This document shows positions 42,101 to 46,579 of a DNA stretch of 64,000 nt, in pieces. The position numbers and the translations under genes are program-made. Each line of letters begins with the position of its first letter. Positions within the stretch are counted from its first letter, which is position 1. The DNA comes from Heliocidaris tuberculata. Taxonomy: Eukaryota > Echinodermata > Echinoidea > Camarodonta > Echinometridae. A model generated the notes under the pieces. That model searched no databases. It was given only the letters and a program-made list of their open reading frames with translations, and had not been told where the DNA came from. The stretch spans positions 1,792,642-1,856,641 of the forward strand of contig CM046846.1 in the NCBI GenBank assembly GCA_025618425.1, written 5' to 3'.

Positions 42101-43094
42101 TACTGTAATATTCCGAACATGTGAAACCTATGGGAAAAAGACACGACCTTTGTTTCAATAGTGTGGTTTTCATACGCGTAATCCCACGCGTATGAAAACC
42201 CATTTTAGGCGCTTAACAGTACACGTTCGGTAATATGGTGGTTGATCCAGCGTCCGAACACTTTTCAGAAAATCAACGATAGCAAATAAAATATGAAACG
42301 AATATCTGTCAAACTATACATATTGAATGCTCAAAGTCCTACAAAAAAAGAAGTTGATGGAATTTTAAAAAGACAACGTAGATTTAATACGATATTCCCA
42401 TCCGAGTGAACCCCTTCCCAACGACGCGGCGTTTTGGTCCCTTGAAAAAGGTACCGTAATTCCGAACGTGTGAAACCTATGGGAAAAAGACACAACCTTG
42501 GTATCAATAGTGTGGTTTTCATACGCGTAATCCCACGCGTATGAAAACCCATTTTAGGCGCTTAACTTTACACGTTCGGTAATACAATCTGTTCGGAGTT
42601 ACAATACTTGACTATACAATCTGTTCGGAATTGCAATCCTTGACTATACAAATCAATAGCTATTGAAGCCTATTCACCCATAAAAGAGCTAGTCTGAGTA
42701 CAAGGTTATCTTCAGATAAGCTTGTACATGTATAAGTGAACCTAATCCTAAACCATAACCCTGATCCTAAAACCTAACCCTAAACCTAACCCTAATCCTA
42801 AAAAAAAATTTTGAAACGGGGCCTATTTCACGATATTGCCTACTCAAGAAAGGAAGGATCTCACCTTGGCCTGGGTCTAATTATTAATCTAACGTTAGTT
42901 GATTGAAATCAGCCTGATTTACTTACTATTTGAGTGTTACTGTTAATGTTATGTTAGAATCTACTCATTCCAACTAAAAACTCAAAACCCTACTCAATAA
43001 CAATCAACAGTGTAAAACTGACCTTCTCATATTGGTCAAAATAAATGACAACATCAACAAACACGACAAACGCAAACATCACTGCACCACACAT
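12903..43094 (-). CDS. Anoctamin (TMEM16) family protein, 21 coding exons
   Basis: Exons (minus, in order): 43094-43023 (tentative), 38923-38522, 37978-37906, 36593-36493, 35900-35825, 34793-34639, 30880-30708, 29122-28964, 27733-27648, 26991-26870, 26353-26264, 25136-24984, 23923-23887, 23108-22999, 21895-21750, 20229-20049, 19231-19102, 17641-17508, 16996-16916, 16283-16030, 13215-12903. Every intron is GT/AG and every phase fits, giving 1,015 residues. Landmarks: RIDYVLVYKH (cytosolic dimerisation region), KYQPLWKIRNYYGEQIAFYF (before TM1), YYPFYKSFLKF (TM3), FQFVNSYSSLFYIAFF (TM5), LGEYNEKV (TM7), DIRIDAKRLLWFNRRPVAF (TM8), NAFIIAFT (TM9), IIPDVP (TM10). Anoctamins are dimeric ten-helix calcium-regulated chloride channels or lipid scramblases. 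The subfamily is not resolved: the N-terminus looks like the ANO1-7 group while the short TM9-TM10 loop recalls ANO8/ANO10. Confidence 0.95.
13216..16029. other. Anoctamin intron 20
   Basis: 2.8 kb, AT-rich. Holds the repeat at 14074-14220 and a short poly(T) at 13530-13540. The rest shows only scattered AT-rich words. Confidence 0.6.
14074..14220. repeat. Dispersed repeat AGGGTTGCCAGTT, copy 1
   Basis: Starts AGGGTTGCCAGTTAGAAATC and ends GAGAACTGGCATCTCT, so short inverted ends (GCCAGTT / AACTGGC), with three internal GGCCTGAA words. A second copy is at 24543-24680. About 145 bp, no coding capacity. Confidence 0.8.
16030..16283 (-). CDS. Anoctamin exon 20 (cytosolic C-terminal tail)
   Basis: Continues RR|EKYQVAKILDDAENQPSMKS to NDMTADRTE. 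The first residues form the post-TM10 helix; the rest is Ser/Asp-rich and probably disordered. I place the donor at GTATGC (16029) because it alone leaves the two bases that exon 21 needs; the frame stays open past it to 15984 and alternative ends are possible. Confidence 0.8.
16769..16907. repeat. Palindromic MITE, family GTTTCAT-AA-CTTGT, copy 2
   Basis: GGGCCCTGTTTCATAAAACTTGTCATCAG at its left is partly mirrored by GACACTTGATGAAACACCCCCC at its right. The right end reaches to within about 8 bases of the exon 19 splice donor. Confidence 0.9.
16916..16996 (-). CDS. Anoctamin exon 19 (TM10)
   Basis: Twenty-seven codons, HIVFAVKFMIMYIIPDVPSD then IALAMRR. 'ehivf--K-----iPDvP--i------E' is the family's last helix and its exit. 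Acceptor GCATTTCAG, donor GTGAGTTC. It lies between two same-orientation copies of one MITE. Confidence 0.96.
17056..17194. repeat. Palindromic MITE, family GTTTCAT-AA-CTTGT, copy 3
   Basis: Same family and orientation as copy 2, with core AACTGTTATAAGCTACTAAA. Lies 60 bp beyond the exon 19 acceptor. Confidence 0.9.
17508..17641 (-). CDS. Anoctamin exon 18 (TM9)
   Basis: Encodes (G)MWFSILDFINFAGVVSNAF, then IIAFTAQWGRKYTNVEKLWI and VIGFE. 'W--il--i---gvvtNafiIaft' matches TM9. The following extracellular loop is only about 15 residues, much shorter than in ANO1. Donor GTAAGGCA. Confidence 0.97.
17907..18435. repeat. 530-bp inverted-repeat element in anoctamin intron 17
   Basis: TGTGACGTCAT at 17906 and AATCCTTCCTAAGCAGACGA near 17926-17946 are mirrored by TCGTCTGCTTAGGCAGGATT near 18391-18416 and ATGTGACGTCAT near 18425-18435. 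Interior is unique and has no coding frame. Confidence 0.65.
18440..19101. other. Anoctamin intron 17, remainder
   Basis: AT-rich non-coding sequence. Nothing is recognised. Confidence 0.5.
19102..19231 (-). CDS. Anoctamin exon 17 (TM7-TM8)
   Basis: Encodes IFSSALPIAPLIAITVLLLD then IRIDAKRLLWFNRRPVAFIA and SSI plus one base. 'F-safPlAPl-Al-nn-iEiR-DA-k----rRPva----IG' is diagnostic. The TM8 calcium ligands E734 and D738 of ANO1 correspond to D and D here, a conservative change at the first. Confidence 0.97.
19491..19638. repeat. Palindromic MITE, family GTTTCAT-AA-CTTGT, copy 4
   Basis: TGCCCTGTTTCATAAACTTAG to GTTTTATGAAACGTGGCCCA, with internal core ACTGTTATAAGCTACTGAAA. In anoctamin intron 16. 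Confidence 0.9.
20049..20229 (-). CDS. Anoctamin exon 16 (TM6-TM7 linker and start of TM7)
   Basis: Encodes (P)YVIRKFKKGTCCRKSRVKD, a basic linker, then DLTLGEYNEKVILYGFLM. 'L-EY-E-vi-fGf' opens TM7, and both glutamates (E-Y-N-E) that bind calcium in ANO1 (E702, E705) are kept. Acceptor TCATTGCAG, donor GTAAGAG. Confidence 0.96.
20329..20478. repeat. Palindromic MITE, family GTTTCAT-AA-CTTGT, copy 5
   Basis: Begins GGTCCCTGTTTCATTAAACT and ends AAGTTTTATGAAAAGGGGCC. The core is in the opposite orientation to copy 4. In anoctamin intron 15. Confidence 0.88.
20479..21346. other. Anoctamin intron 15, middle part
   Basis: AT-rich non-coding sequence without a recognised element. GGGTTAA and CTTTCAGGACA near 20505 and 20905 are short mirrored words flanking a 400-bp segment and may mark another decayed palindromic element. 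Confidence 0.4.
21347..21708 (-). pseudogene. Decayed tandem copy of anoctamin exon 15, split by a MITE
   Basis: Read on the minus strand, 21708-21646 encodes DNNCMSMLSLQVFVLMLVKP and 21395-21347 continues VPKFLRDIILP, the same as the end of exon 15 (DNNCMS...KFLKDVILP). The two halves are separated by the 250-bp element at 21396-21645. The donor, GTAAGTAAAG in the real exon, is ATAAGTAAAG here, so it cannot splice normally. Homology runs about 25 bp into the intron and stops at the GATAAC that begins the copied part. Six of the eight base differences I count in the exonic part are silent and the other codon changes are K to R and V to I. Confidence 0.88.
21396..21645. repeat. 250-bp TIR MITE inside the exon 15 copy
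   Basis: GGGGCTGTATTCTGAAAAC and ATGTTATCTTT at the left are mirrored by AAAGATAACAT and GTTTTCAGAATATGGCCCC at the right. CTGG and CCGG flank it and may be a 4-bp target duplication with one change. No coding capacity. Confidence 0.85.
21750..21895 (-). CDS. Anoctamin exon 15 (TM6)
   Basis: Encodes QSGSDSFLGIEGLRDSCTDN, then NCMSMLSLQVFVLMLVKPVP and KFLKDVIL plus two bases of the next codon. Aligns with the ANO1 TM6 region around the 'C----L--Ql-iiml-K' core. At the position of the ANO1 calcium ligand N650 this protein has F, and E654 aligns with D. A decayed duplicate of the 3' two thirds of this exon lies just downstream at 21347-21708. Confidence 0.95.
21896..22998. other. Anoctamin intron 14
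   Basis: Non-coding. The segment 22290-22450 has more CG and repeated ACACAC/GCACGC words than its surroundings but shows no coding pattern I can support. Confidence 0.4.
22999..23108 (-). CDS. Anoctamin exon 14 (TM5)
   Basis: Encodes (E)NHRTKSTYENALIVKLFAF then QFVNSYSSLFYIAFFRD. 'EnhrT-tey--al--K-F-FqFvNsYsslFYiAFf' is the strongest family signature. Acceptor CTTTACAG, donor GTAAGTTG. Confidence 0.98.
23185..23447 (-). mobile_element. tRNA-derived SINE with (ATT)n tail, minus strand
   Basis: On the minus strand: head GGGAGCACTGTGGTATAGTG and GGTTTGATCCTCACTGGGTG resembling A and B boxes, a body with CTCGGCCCAGGTGTAAATGG, and an (ATT)n tail at 23196-23226. Lies in anoctamin intron 13. Confidence 0.8.
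23573..23720. repeat. Palindromic MITE, family GTTTCAT-AA-CTTGT, copy 6
   Basis: GAGCCCCATTTCATAAACTTA to GTTTTATGAAACAGGGCCC with TTATCAGTAACAA and its mirror. In anoctamin intron 13; 153 bp beyond the SINE start. Confidence 0.92.
23887..23923 (-). CDS. Anoctamin exon 13 (micro-exon, TM4 end)
   Basis: Only 37 nt: IYEKIAVKLNNW plus one base. 'iYekiA-kLt-wE' is a conserved family motif just before TM5. Acceptor TTCTTCCAG, donor GTAAGTAAA. Confidence 0.93.
24210..24357. repeat. Palindromic MITE, family GTTTCAT-AA-CTTGT, copy 7
   Basis: GGCCCTCTTTCATAAAACTT to AAGTTTTATGAAATGGGGCC. The most symmetrical copy in the window, with TTGTTATCAATAACAA at the left and TTGTTACTGATAACAA at the right. In anoctamin intron 12. 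Confidence 0.92.
24543..24680. repeat. Dispersed repeat AGGGTTGCCAGTT, copy 2
   Basis: AGGGTTGCCAGTTAAAATTC to GAGAAATGGCATCT; the internal GGCCTGAAAATA and GGGCCTGAA words match copy 1 at 14074. In anoctamin intron 12. Confidence 0.8.
24984..25136 (-). CDS. Anoctamin exon 12 (TM3-TM4)
   Basis: Fifty-one codons: ALLVIVSVISVIIYRLFTAA, then LLSDSDSLVQLLVSVLVSSL and LNSISILILGK. 'vifgviiYR' and 'N-v-I-il-k' match TM3 and TM4. Acceptor TGTCTTCAG, donor GTAAGTTC. Confidence 0.95.
25137..26054. other. Anoctamin intron 11, upstream part
   Basis: Non-coding, with a G run of 16 near 25760-25775. No repeat family recognised. Confidence 0.5.
26055..26248. repeat. Palindromic MITE, family TACTGTAAAACCA, copy 2
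   Basis: TACTGTAAAACCAGAAATTT and the inverse AAAGTTTCTGGTTTGACAGTA, with CGCAAATTTCGC and GCGAAAGTTTC words inside. Matches 313-525. Its right edge is about ten bases from the exon 11 splice donor. Confidence 0.9.
26264..26353 (-). CDS. Anoctamin exon 11 (start of TM3)
   Basis: Thirty codons, DPVSDLPDWYYPFYKSFLKF then MASFGILVFM. 'YYPF-K---r---S' precedes TM3 in the family. Donor GTAAGATCC. A MITE end lies about ten bases beyond this donor. Confidence 0.95.
26870..26991 (-). CDS. Anoctamin exon 10 (TM2-TM3 cytosolic loop)
   Basis: Encodes (G)TIFQEVWKRKRVKLAYEWD then VDGYDMSEPDRPEFYGTKER and P. 'F-E-WKR---l-y-WD--g-----e-RPef' is diagnostic of the family. Acceptor TTTCTAG, donor GTAAGGAC. 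Confidence 0.97.
27648..27733 (-). CDS. Anoctamin exon 9 (TM2)
   Basis: Encodes (M)ITDAGLTVFKNSFDSEVTPY then FALVICLWG. Matches the family's 'fdn-at--Fs-fmalWa' segment entering TM2. Acceptor ATTATGCAG, donor GTAAGTATG. Confidence 0.93.
28002..28125. repeat. Exact 62-bp tandem duplication
   Basis: Two identical 62-bp units (28002-28063 and 28064-28125), each ATGAGAAATATAAATATTTG to TTCTGCAGTGA, followed by the first bases of a third. No mismatch seen, so recent. In anoctamin intron 8. Confidence 0.95.
28126..28963. other. Anoctamin intron 8, remainder
   Basis: Non-coding. An 80-codon frame at 28226-28468 shows no recognisable features. Nothing else seen. Confidence 0.45.
28964..29122 (-). 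CDS. Anoctamin exon 8 (TM1-TM2 extracellular loop)
   Basis: Encodes (S)IESYQDGVEEKQMQKDLME, then LQRNKTLYNLSESDEILLAN and LTQRLEDESLLT. Three N-glycosylation sequons are visible (NKT, NLS, NLT), consistent with an extracellular position. Predicted helical and charged. The cysteine-rich loop seen in ANO1-like proteins at this place is missing: the exon has no cysteine. Confidence 0.88.
29280..29435. repeat. Dispersed repeat shared with 63836-64000, copy 1
   Basis: TTGAGTTCTGGTCAT, ATTACATTGTGAA, TGTCTCAAAG, CAATTGGGAAAGG, GATCAT and AGATGCACTGC occur in the same order and spacing at 63836-64000. In anoctamin intron 7. Confidence 0.7.
29980..30157. repeat. Half copy of the 721-931 MITE family
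   Basis: The right part GTTTAAACTTCTTTTGTGAATTCGGGCC and the TTATATAAGCGCGC / AAGCGTACTAAAATAAG words match 820-931. The left inverted end is not recognisable, so the copy is truncated or decayed. Confidence 0.6.
30708..30880 (-). CDS. Anoctamin exon 7 (TM1)
   Basis: Begins DMQRTWVRFLKYQPLWKIRN, then YYGEQIAFYFAWAGAFASYL and WIPMFLGLAIWGYGLFL. 'YQPL--IR-YyGE-ialYFAW-G' is one of the most diagnostic anoctamin signatures and leads into TM1. Acceptor ATTTCCAG, donor GTAAAG. Confidence 0.97.
30881..32220. other. Anoctamin intron 6, first part
   Basis: AT-rich non-coding sequence with ACATGTA words. A short hairpin, AAAGGTGTAAAG at 32142 with CTTTACACCTTT at 32191, lies near its end. Nothing else recognised. 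Confidence 0.45.
32221..32449. repeat. TIR element carrying a TTAGGG-like block
   Basis: GACATTTGCTCCTGCGAC at the left is mirrored by GTCGCAGGAGCAAATGTC at the right. Between them is (TTAGGG)n with TTAGGT variants (32345-32399). A decayed relative lies at 36318-36478. Confidence 0.8.
32450..33847. other. Anoctamin intron 6, middle part
   Basis: Non-coding AT-rich sequence. GAGAGATTGAG repeats near 33290-33320. Nothing else recognised. Confidence 0.4.
33848..34009. repeat. 81-bp tandem duplication, two diverged units
   Basis: ATTCAATTCTTAAATATTAT begins both units (33848 and 33929), and both end CTTCAAATTCAAAATG-GTTCAT. About 10 differences between units. AATTCAAAATGGGT recurs once more at 34052. 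Confidence 0.85.
34639..34793 (-). CDS. Anoctamin exon 6
   Basis: Encodes (G)LPYMLLRHIYVDGFILHDES then a strongly acidic stretch LYEDLDEDERDTMRKESEK and QANQDPRE. The 'GL-yML---vy-d-f-LHd' segment is the family's 'GI--Ll-n-vY-aafPLHdG'. Acceptor CTTTCAG, donor GTACGT. Confidence 0.92.
34902..35496. repeat. 595-bp long-armed foldback element, copy 1
   Basis: Left end GGAGAATGAAACCCTGGGGA; right end is its mirror CCCAGGGTTTCATTCTCC. Arms of about 250-280 bp pair along most of the length (GAGACTTTTCAAACTTTCAT and its inverse, among others). Second copy at 37255-37844. In anoctamin intron 5. Confidence 0.92.
35825..35900 (-). CDS. Anoctamin exon 5
   Basis: Encodes VHHILINMDIRESGDKQDSD then SMRRK plus one base. 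Corresponds to the 'V--iL----' helix that follows exon 4 in the family. Acceptor TTTTATAG, donor GTAAGG. Confidence 0.88.
36063..36109. repeat. (GAT)15 microsatellite
   Basis: Uninterrupted GAT repeats in anoctamin intron 4. Reading frames through it (poly-Met, poly-His) are artefacts. Confidence 0.95.
36187..36245 (-). pseudogene. Decayed partial copy of anoctamin exon 4
   Basis: On the minus strand, KRNVFDGIEKPDLFF parallels KRNVFDGIDDPETFF of exon 4, and the identical 19-base word CCATCAAACACATTCCTCT is present in both (36211-36229 and 36541-36559 in plus orientation). The copy has a one- or two-base shift just before AAAGAGG and runs into a T/C tract after the second FF, losing the SATRSYL end and donor. 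It lies about 250 bp downstream of exon 4 in transcript order. Confidence 0.8.
36318..36478. repeat. Decayed relative of the 32221 TIR element
   Basis: GCTCTGGCGACAAGTCCTTTG at the left and GGAGCAGTTGTCACGAGAAC plus AAATGTCA at the right, with CCCTAACC-like words between. Partly overlaps the approach to exon 4's donor side. Confidence 0.6.
36493..36593 (-). CDS. Anoctamin exon 4
   Basis: Encodes (L)DFVSAPFCVQKRNVFDGI then DDPETFFRSATRSYL. 'FDgiddpetFF-SatRSylV' is the family element 'lFdl-D-dtFFs-atRs-iv'. Acceptor TATACAG, donor GTAAGTGG. A decayed partial copy lies about 250 bp further along the transcript at 36187-36245. Confidence 0.93.
37137..37254 (+). mobile_element. tRNA-derived SINE head, plus strand, truncated
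   Basis: GTGTCATGGTATAGTGGTTC (A-box type) and GGTTCGAACCTCAGCCCGGC (B-box type), then TTTTGGCAAGACATTAATCC, which matches the body of the minus-strand SINE at 8373-8741. The sequence stops at the start of the foldback copy at 37255. Confidence 0.75.
37255..37844. repeat. 590-bp long-armed foldback element, copy 2
   Basis: Same ends and interior as 34902-35496, about 90% identical by eye. In anoctamin intron 3, inserted at or against a SINE fragment. Confidence 0.92.
37906..37978 (-). CDS. Anoctamin exon 3
   Basis: Encodes AAIIPNKKKGFIAAIERRLK then TDDEC plus one base; acceptor CATACAG, donor GTAAGTGTC. Basic linker in the cytosolic domain, not strongly conserved, but flanks and phase fit exactly with exons 2 and 4. 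Confidence 0.85.
37979..38521. other. Anoctamin intron 2
   Basis: 543 bp, AT-rich. Nothing recognised in it. Confidence 0.6.
38522..38923 (-). CDS. Anoctamin exon 2 (cytosolic N-terminal domain)
   Basis: 134 codons from ILSDKNQMDPIYDETYGG to NLEMPLKG, with acceptor TTTCTATGCAG and donor GTAAGATT. A run of nine lysines in GGKKKKKKKKKHRKSHEPK precedes RIDYVLVYKHRDEHSFESVD, the conserved opening strand of the anoctamin dimerisation domain. YVKIHCPFSRLCKEAEDINL matches the 'vKIHaPw-vLc-eAE' strand of the family. Confidence 0.93.
39236..39255. repeat. C homopolymer
   Basis: About 19 consecutive C in anoctamin intron 1, immediately after GTCAAGACA. Confidence 0.9.
39410..39645 (+). repeat. Dispersed repeat with GCGAGGTTAT hairpin family, plus copy 1
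   Basis: Starts ACCATCACTAC, continues CACGACCTCTTAAGTTGAGG, AAAACACC, and ends ATCTTTATCATCTCGATCAA, GTGAAATTTTTCAGGCT and CATAAGTGTGAGTG. The hairpin section present in other copies is deleted between CAGGCT and CATAAGTG. Confidence 0.8.
40600..40795 (+). repeat. Fragments of the hairpin repeat family with (CCCTAA)n
   Basis: CCCTTGCCTATCATGTGGGG, CTGTGTCAAGCATTCACTG and CACTCACACTTATGCGAACC are family words also at 4150-4200 and 41640-41690. CCTAACCCTAATCC repeats follow at 40757-40790. Confidence 0.65.
40796..41600 (+). repeat. Dispersed hairpin repeat, plus copy 2, with an internal insertion
   Basis: ACCATCACTATTTGAGGCTG to AAAAACACC (40796-40863) and then AGAAAATACTTCCTTCTTCA to CGCATAAGTGTGAGTG (41354-41595) are both parts of the family; in the 39410 copy they are adjacent. 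About 480 bp separates them here. Hairpin GCGAGGTTATCTCCAATAACCTCGC at 41558-41582. Confidence 0.8.
41598..41790 (+). repeat. TTAGGG-like words and repeat shared with 4150-4310
   Basis: CCCTATCCCTAATCCTAAACC, then CCCTTGCCTATGTGGGACTG, CAACATTCACTGTTGCAGCA, AAACAGACAACAAAATTGCT and TGATTTTCTTAAATTTG, the same order as in the foldback element interior at 4150-4310. Confidence 0.75.
41883..42582. repeat. 350-bp tandem duplication
   Basis: Two units with period 350 (for example GTCCGAACACTTTTCAGAAA at 41902 and 42252). About 20 differences and a 2-bp indel. Each contains the palindrome CATACGCGTAATCCCACGCGTATG split here as CATACGCGT and ACGCGTATG, and ends near CACGTTCGGTAATA. Confidence 0.93.
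42583..42655. repeat. Short tandem duplication of 33-34 bp
   Basis: TACAATCTGTTCGGAGTTAC-AATACTTGACTA is followed by TACAATCTGTTCGGAATTGC-AATCCTTGACTA. It abuts the 350-bp duplication and shares GTTCGG with its end. Confidence 0.8.
42700..42840 (+). repeat. TTAGGG-like block with hairpin and GGGGCCTATT tail
   Basis: ACAAGGTTATCTTCAGATAAGC hairpin and GTACATGTATAAGTGAACC, then CCTAATCC/CCCTAA repeats (42733-42800), then AAAAAAAATTTTGAAAC and GGGGCCTATT. The order matches 7226-7390 and shows these are parts of one element family. Confidence 0.8.
43023..43094 (-). CDS. Anoctamin exon 1 (tentative start exon)
   Basis: Encodes MCGAVMFAFVVFVDVVIYFD then QYEK, whole codons, ending at donor GTCAGT. 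It joins exon 2 in frame and has an in-frame stop upstream. An inner ATG at 43079-43077 is an equally good start. Support is only splice fit, reading frame and the GC-rich segment just upstream; there is no family conservation at this end. Confidence 0.45.
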
Positions 43095-43240
43095 GCAACA
43101 AACCTGAGCAGTGCCCTTAGCCGGGCCAGGCTAGGCCAGGCTAGGCCAGGCCCCGGGGCCGGCCCTACGGGGCTGGGCAAGGCTGCTGGCTGCAGGTGTA
43201 CAAAAAATCGCGGACCTCCGCCGCGATCGCGAGCACCACA
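43095..43240 (-). promoter_or_regulatory. GC-rich segment upstream of anoctamin exon 1
   Basis: CG- and GC-rich relative to everything around it, with three AGGCTAGGCC-type repeats, a CCCCGGGGCC palindrome and CCGCGATCGCGAGC. Its position directly upstream of the tentative first exon fits a promoter or 5' UTR, but no TATA box or initiator is identified. Confidence 0.35.
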
Positions 43241-46200
43241 ACACAGTCACAGCGATAAAAAAAAGACAAGACGACATGTTCTTACACTCTCATGTTTTCA
43301 GAAAAAAATGTAAAGAATGACTGAAATTAAACTGTTTCTAACACATGACTGCATATTATACCGTACCCCTTAAACTTATAAAACAAAATATCACGTAAAG
43401 ATCTCCACAGGTCTCACTTTTCATCTTCGAAATGTCCAAAATAATCGGTAGTCTCGGTTTACAACAACCATCTTAAAAGCAAGCTAAAGCTACGTGAAAC
43501 TGCGCATGCGTGAAAGCATTATGATGTCATTAGAAACCGTTGCCAAGGCGTGTTCGAGAATCCATAAAGACGTGCATTGCATCTTTGATTTATAAAAATT
43601 ATTTATTGTTGGATCAAATTGATGGCATTTTACACGGCGGTGCCTTTATTACAGAACAGAGGGGAAAAATACATGTGCGTCCTCTACAAGAAGAATATCT
43701 TTTGAGGTATTTGTGGCTACAGTGGCTATTTCCCCTTGCTAAACTTGGTCATATAACTGTAGTCAGAACAACTGATTGGTATACTCATCTAAGTTTACCA
43801 AACAAAAAAAACAAAACAAAACAAACAAACAAACAAACAAAAAAATTGTATTATCATTTTATTATTACGGTATATTGTTTGCAAAAATCCTGATAAAGAT
43901 AGTAAAAATGTGAAGTATGAAGAAAAAAACAACAACTAGAAGTGTAATGTGTACTTAAGAGCTGGCCTACAGTTTTATAAGCGGCGTGCTAAGGATAATA
44001 CGTGGACACTTTGTCGTCACATAGGGCTAAGCATTGCGATTTTTTAAACATTTTTTTTTTCTATCTGAGAGTTTTAGTTGGATTCAACAAAGACAAAATT
44101 TCAAGTTTCCAGTACCTCATTAGAAATCATGTTCGGATTACGCAGATCTAATAAAATAATAAGTTATAATCATGTTCGCATGGCAGACAACATGGGTGTC
44201 GATCCGGGGGGGGGGGTGGGGGTATATATCCCCCCCAACAAAAAAATTGAGGTGGAGGGTGGCCTGTATTATCATCCCCAATATTTTTGGATAAAATAAA
44301 TAAGAATTATGATACATTAATTTAAAACTAATAATTATCCAAACTCATTATGTTTGATGGTGAAATACCATCACCTTCTTCAATGATTAGAAGTAAGGAA
44401 ATAAGAAATGCCATAATTTCAGTGCGAAAGTATCGAAGAAAATTCCCAAAATTCATTCGCTCGCATTGTTATTCTCAATTAGGGGTTCCGTCCATTGGCG
44501 TAGATCCGTGCATTTCTTCTTTTCATTAAAAACTTTTTTGGGATGCTCTAAAATGCAAGTTTTATAGACAGATTTTTGAAAAAGTCCCTGGTGTGGGAGG
44601 GGGGAAACTGGTTCGAAAATTGTCATTAATGAGTGAAATCAAATCAGCCCCCCCCCCCCAACTTTCAAAAACGCTCCGTGGCCCCTGAGCACAATGAAGC
44701 GAGAGGGGTACCGGGTGTTGGCGGGAGGCCGGGAGGACAGGGGGCATGGCGTCGGATGCCGTTTAACCCATCTCTTCATAATTTGTAAATTATAATTTTG
44801 ATTAATTTTTGTAAAAAAAATTCTAATCATATAGTGTCATTAGCATCAGCAAAATGAAGCGAGCGAAGCGAGCAAGCAAAATTTAGGGTTTTATTCCGTT
44901 TCAAATGAAAATCTTTGGCCAGGTTCATTCTTTATAAAAAAAAAAAAAAAAAAAAAAAGTTGCATAACTTTTTTCATTCATTTGTATATGTTGGAAAATA
45001 TGTTAGATTTGATTTCAAGGCATGATATACTAATTAGAAAATCGCTTTTCCCTATAAGAGCAATTTTGAAGGTCTGCTTCGCATTGCAACAGAAATAGAA
45101 AATTGTTGAGAAACTATCAATAACTTATGAAGATTTCAGGAACTATTTGATTATATGAGAACCCCTACCCAATAGTTGAGAATTTGTCAGGGAAGGCTAA
45201 TTGCCTCCCTTGTCCCTTTCAAATCCGCTTATATAATTACAAATTATTTTCATTAACTCTTACTGTGCCAAGGGGTTTAGCTCTCTTTAAAATTTTACCA
45301 AAATGTGATCAATGCTTACTTTTCAAATGTCTGCACTTCATTGACCATTTATTATTTCACAAAATATTGTGTACAAAAATTATAGGAAATTTATTACCGT
45401 TTCTTATGATACCAAACATTATTACTCTACCCAACTTTATGCGTAAGAAGGTTTGAAAATTATATTTCAGTTTCTTTTGTGTCCATTATTTCTTGGTTTC
45501 TCATTTGTTTACTATTGTTTAATGTTGAAATAAGGCATAATATATTTTTAAAAATCTGCAATTTTCTCTGAAAATGTCTATAGTAGCATATAATTATAAT
45601 CATATATTTAGAATGCTTGATTTATGCTCAAAATTTTGATATACATTAACCACCATATATTTTTCCTGTGGTCGAGCAATTGGTGAATAAACATGACAAG
45701 TCTATCTGTCACATATACGAGACATCGGCACTGACAGAGTTAAATAATTGTTGAATTTTCACATTACAATGTGTCTTTATACACGTCATGTTATTTATGA
45801 TAAAATCACTATTCTTGCAGTAGTCAGTGGTTTTTTTGTTTTGTTTTGTTTTGTTTTATTTATTTTGCATTCCATAAATCCATAAAAATGCGTTTTTGTG
45901 ACCTGTTAATTTTATCATATATCGTTGTATTTACATGATGCCCTATGGCAGGTGACATTGCGATTTTAGACACTAAATCGATTATTGTCATATATGACGA
46001 TGCATTTTTACACAATGTTCTTTGTTAGTTATTATAACCATAATAAATACAGTTCACTGTCAATGTACTAAGGGTAAAGTAGGCTGGCCCCGGTCCCACA
46101 CTATAACTGTAACTCCCACCTCTCCGGAACTATATCAAGAAAATTCGAACGGGATCTCTCAATAAAACACCATGCATGCACGCACTGCATTTTTCGTGAA

Positions 46201-46344
46201 GTTTATGTATTACTCGATATTGACTTTCACAATATACTTGTCAGCATCTGATAACAGATGAATCGGCGAACAAGCTAAGTGAGCGAGAAAAAAATTGCTG
46301 GCCAGGTCTTAATATGTGGTGGGATGGGGGGGGGGGGGGGGTAC
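43241..46344. other. Intergenic, repeat-derived sequence
   Basis: No gene recognised. Contains homopolymers (G near 44207-44219, C near 44648-44657, A near 44937-44958), the words GTCGATCCGGGG at 44197 and GGCGTAGATCCGTG at 44497 that mark ends of GC-rich repeats, and GAAGCGAGCGAAGCGAGC at 44853. CCACCATATATTTTTCCTGTGG is a small palindrome near 45650. A 117-codon frame at 43540-43893 is discussed under rejected items. Confidence 0.5.
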
Positions 46345-46562
46345 TCGTTATTCCGGAGGTTCGTTTATCCGAAGGTTCATTATTCCGAAAATGAAATAGC
46401 TTAGGGTTCGAAATTCCGAAAATGAAAATAGGCTCGTAGTTCCGAAGATGAAAAAGGGTTCATAATTCAGGATATGAAATAGGATTCATTATTCCGAAGG
46501 TTCGTAATTCCGAAAAATGACAGCGTTTTGTTACATTTTCGGAATTATGAACATTCGGAATT
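46345..46562. repeat. TTCCGAA palindromic repeat, left part
   Basis: Repeated GGTTCGTAATTCCGAAAATGA-like units in plus sense, turning to the inverse sense (TTTTCGGAATTATGAAC) at 46538-46562. The right part lies beyond the LINE at 49912-50085 in the inverse sense, so the undisturbed element was a long imperfect palindrome. Confidence 0.85.
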
Positions 46563-46578
46563 AAGAACTCTATTTCAT
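46563..46578. repeat. LINE target-site duplication, left copy
   Basis: AAGAACTCTATTTCAT, identical to 49896-49911. Confidence 0.95.
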
Positions 46579-46579
46579 T

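Noticed and set aside
43540..43893. 117-codon plus-strand frame upstream of the anoctamin
   Set aside because: It begins away from any promoter signal, ends in an A-rich tract read as Lys/Asn/Thr repeats, and matches no family I know.
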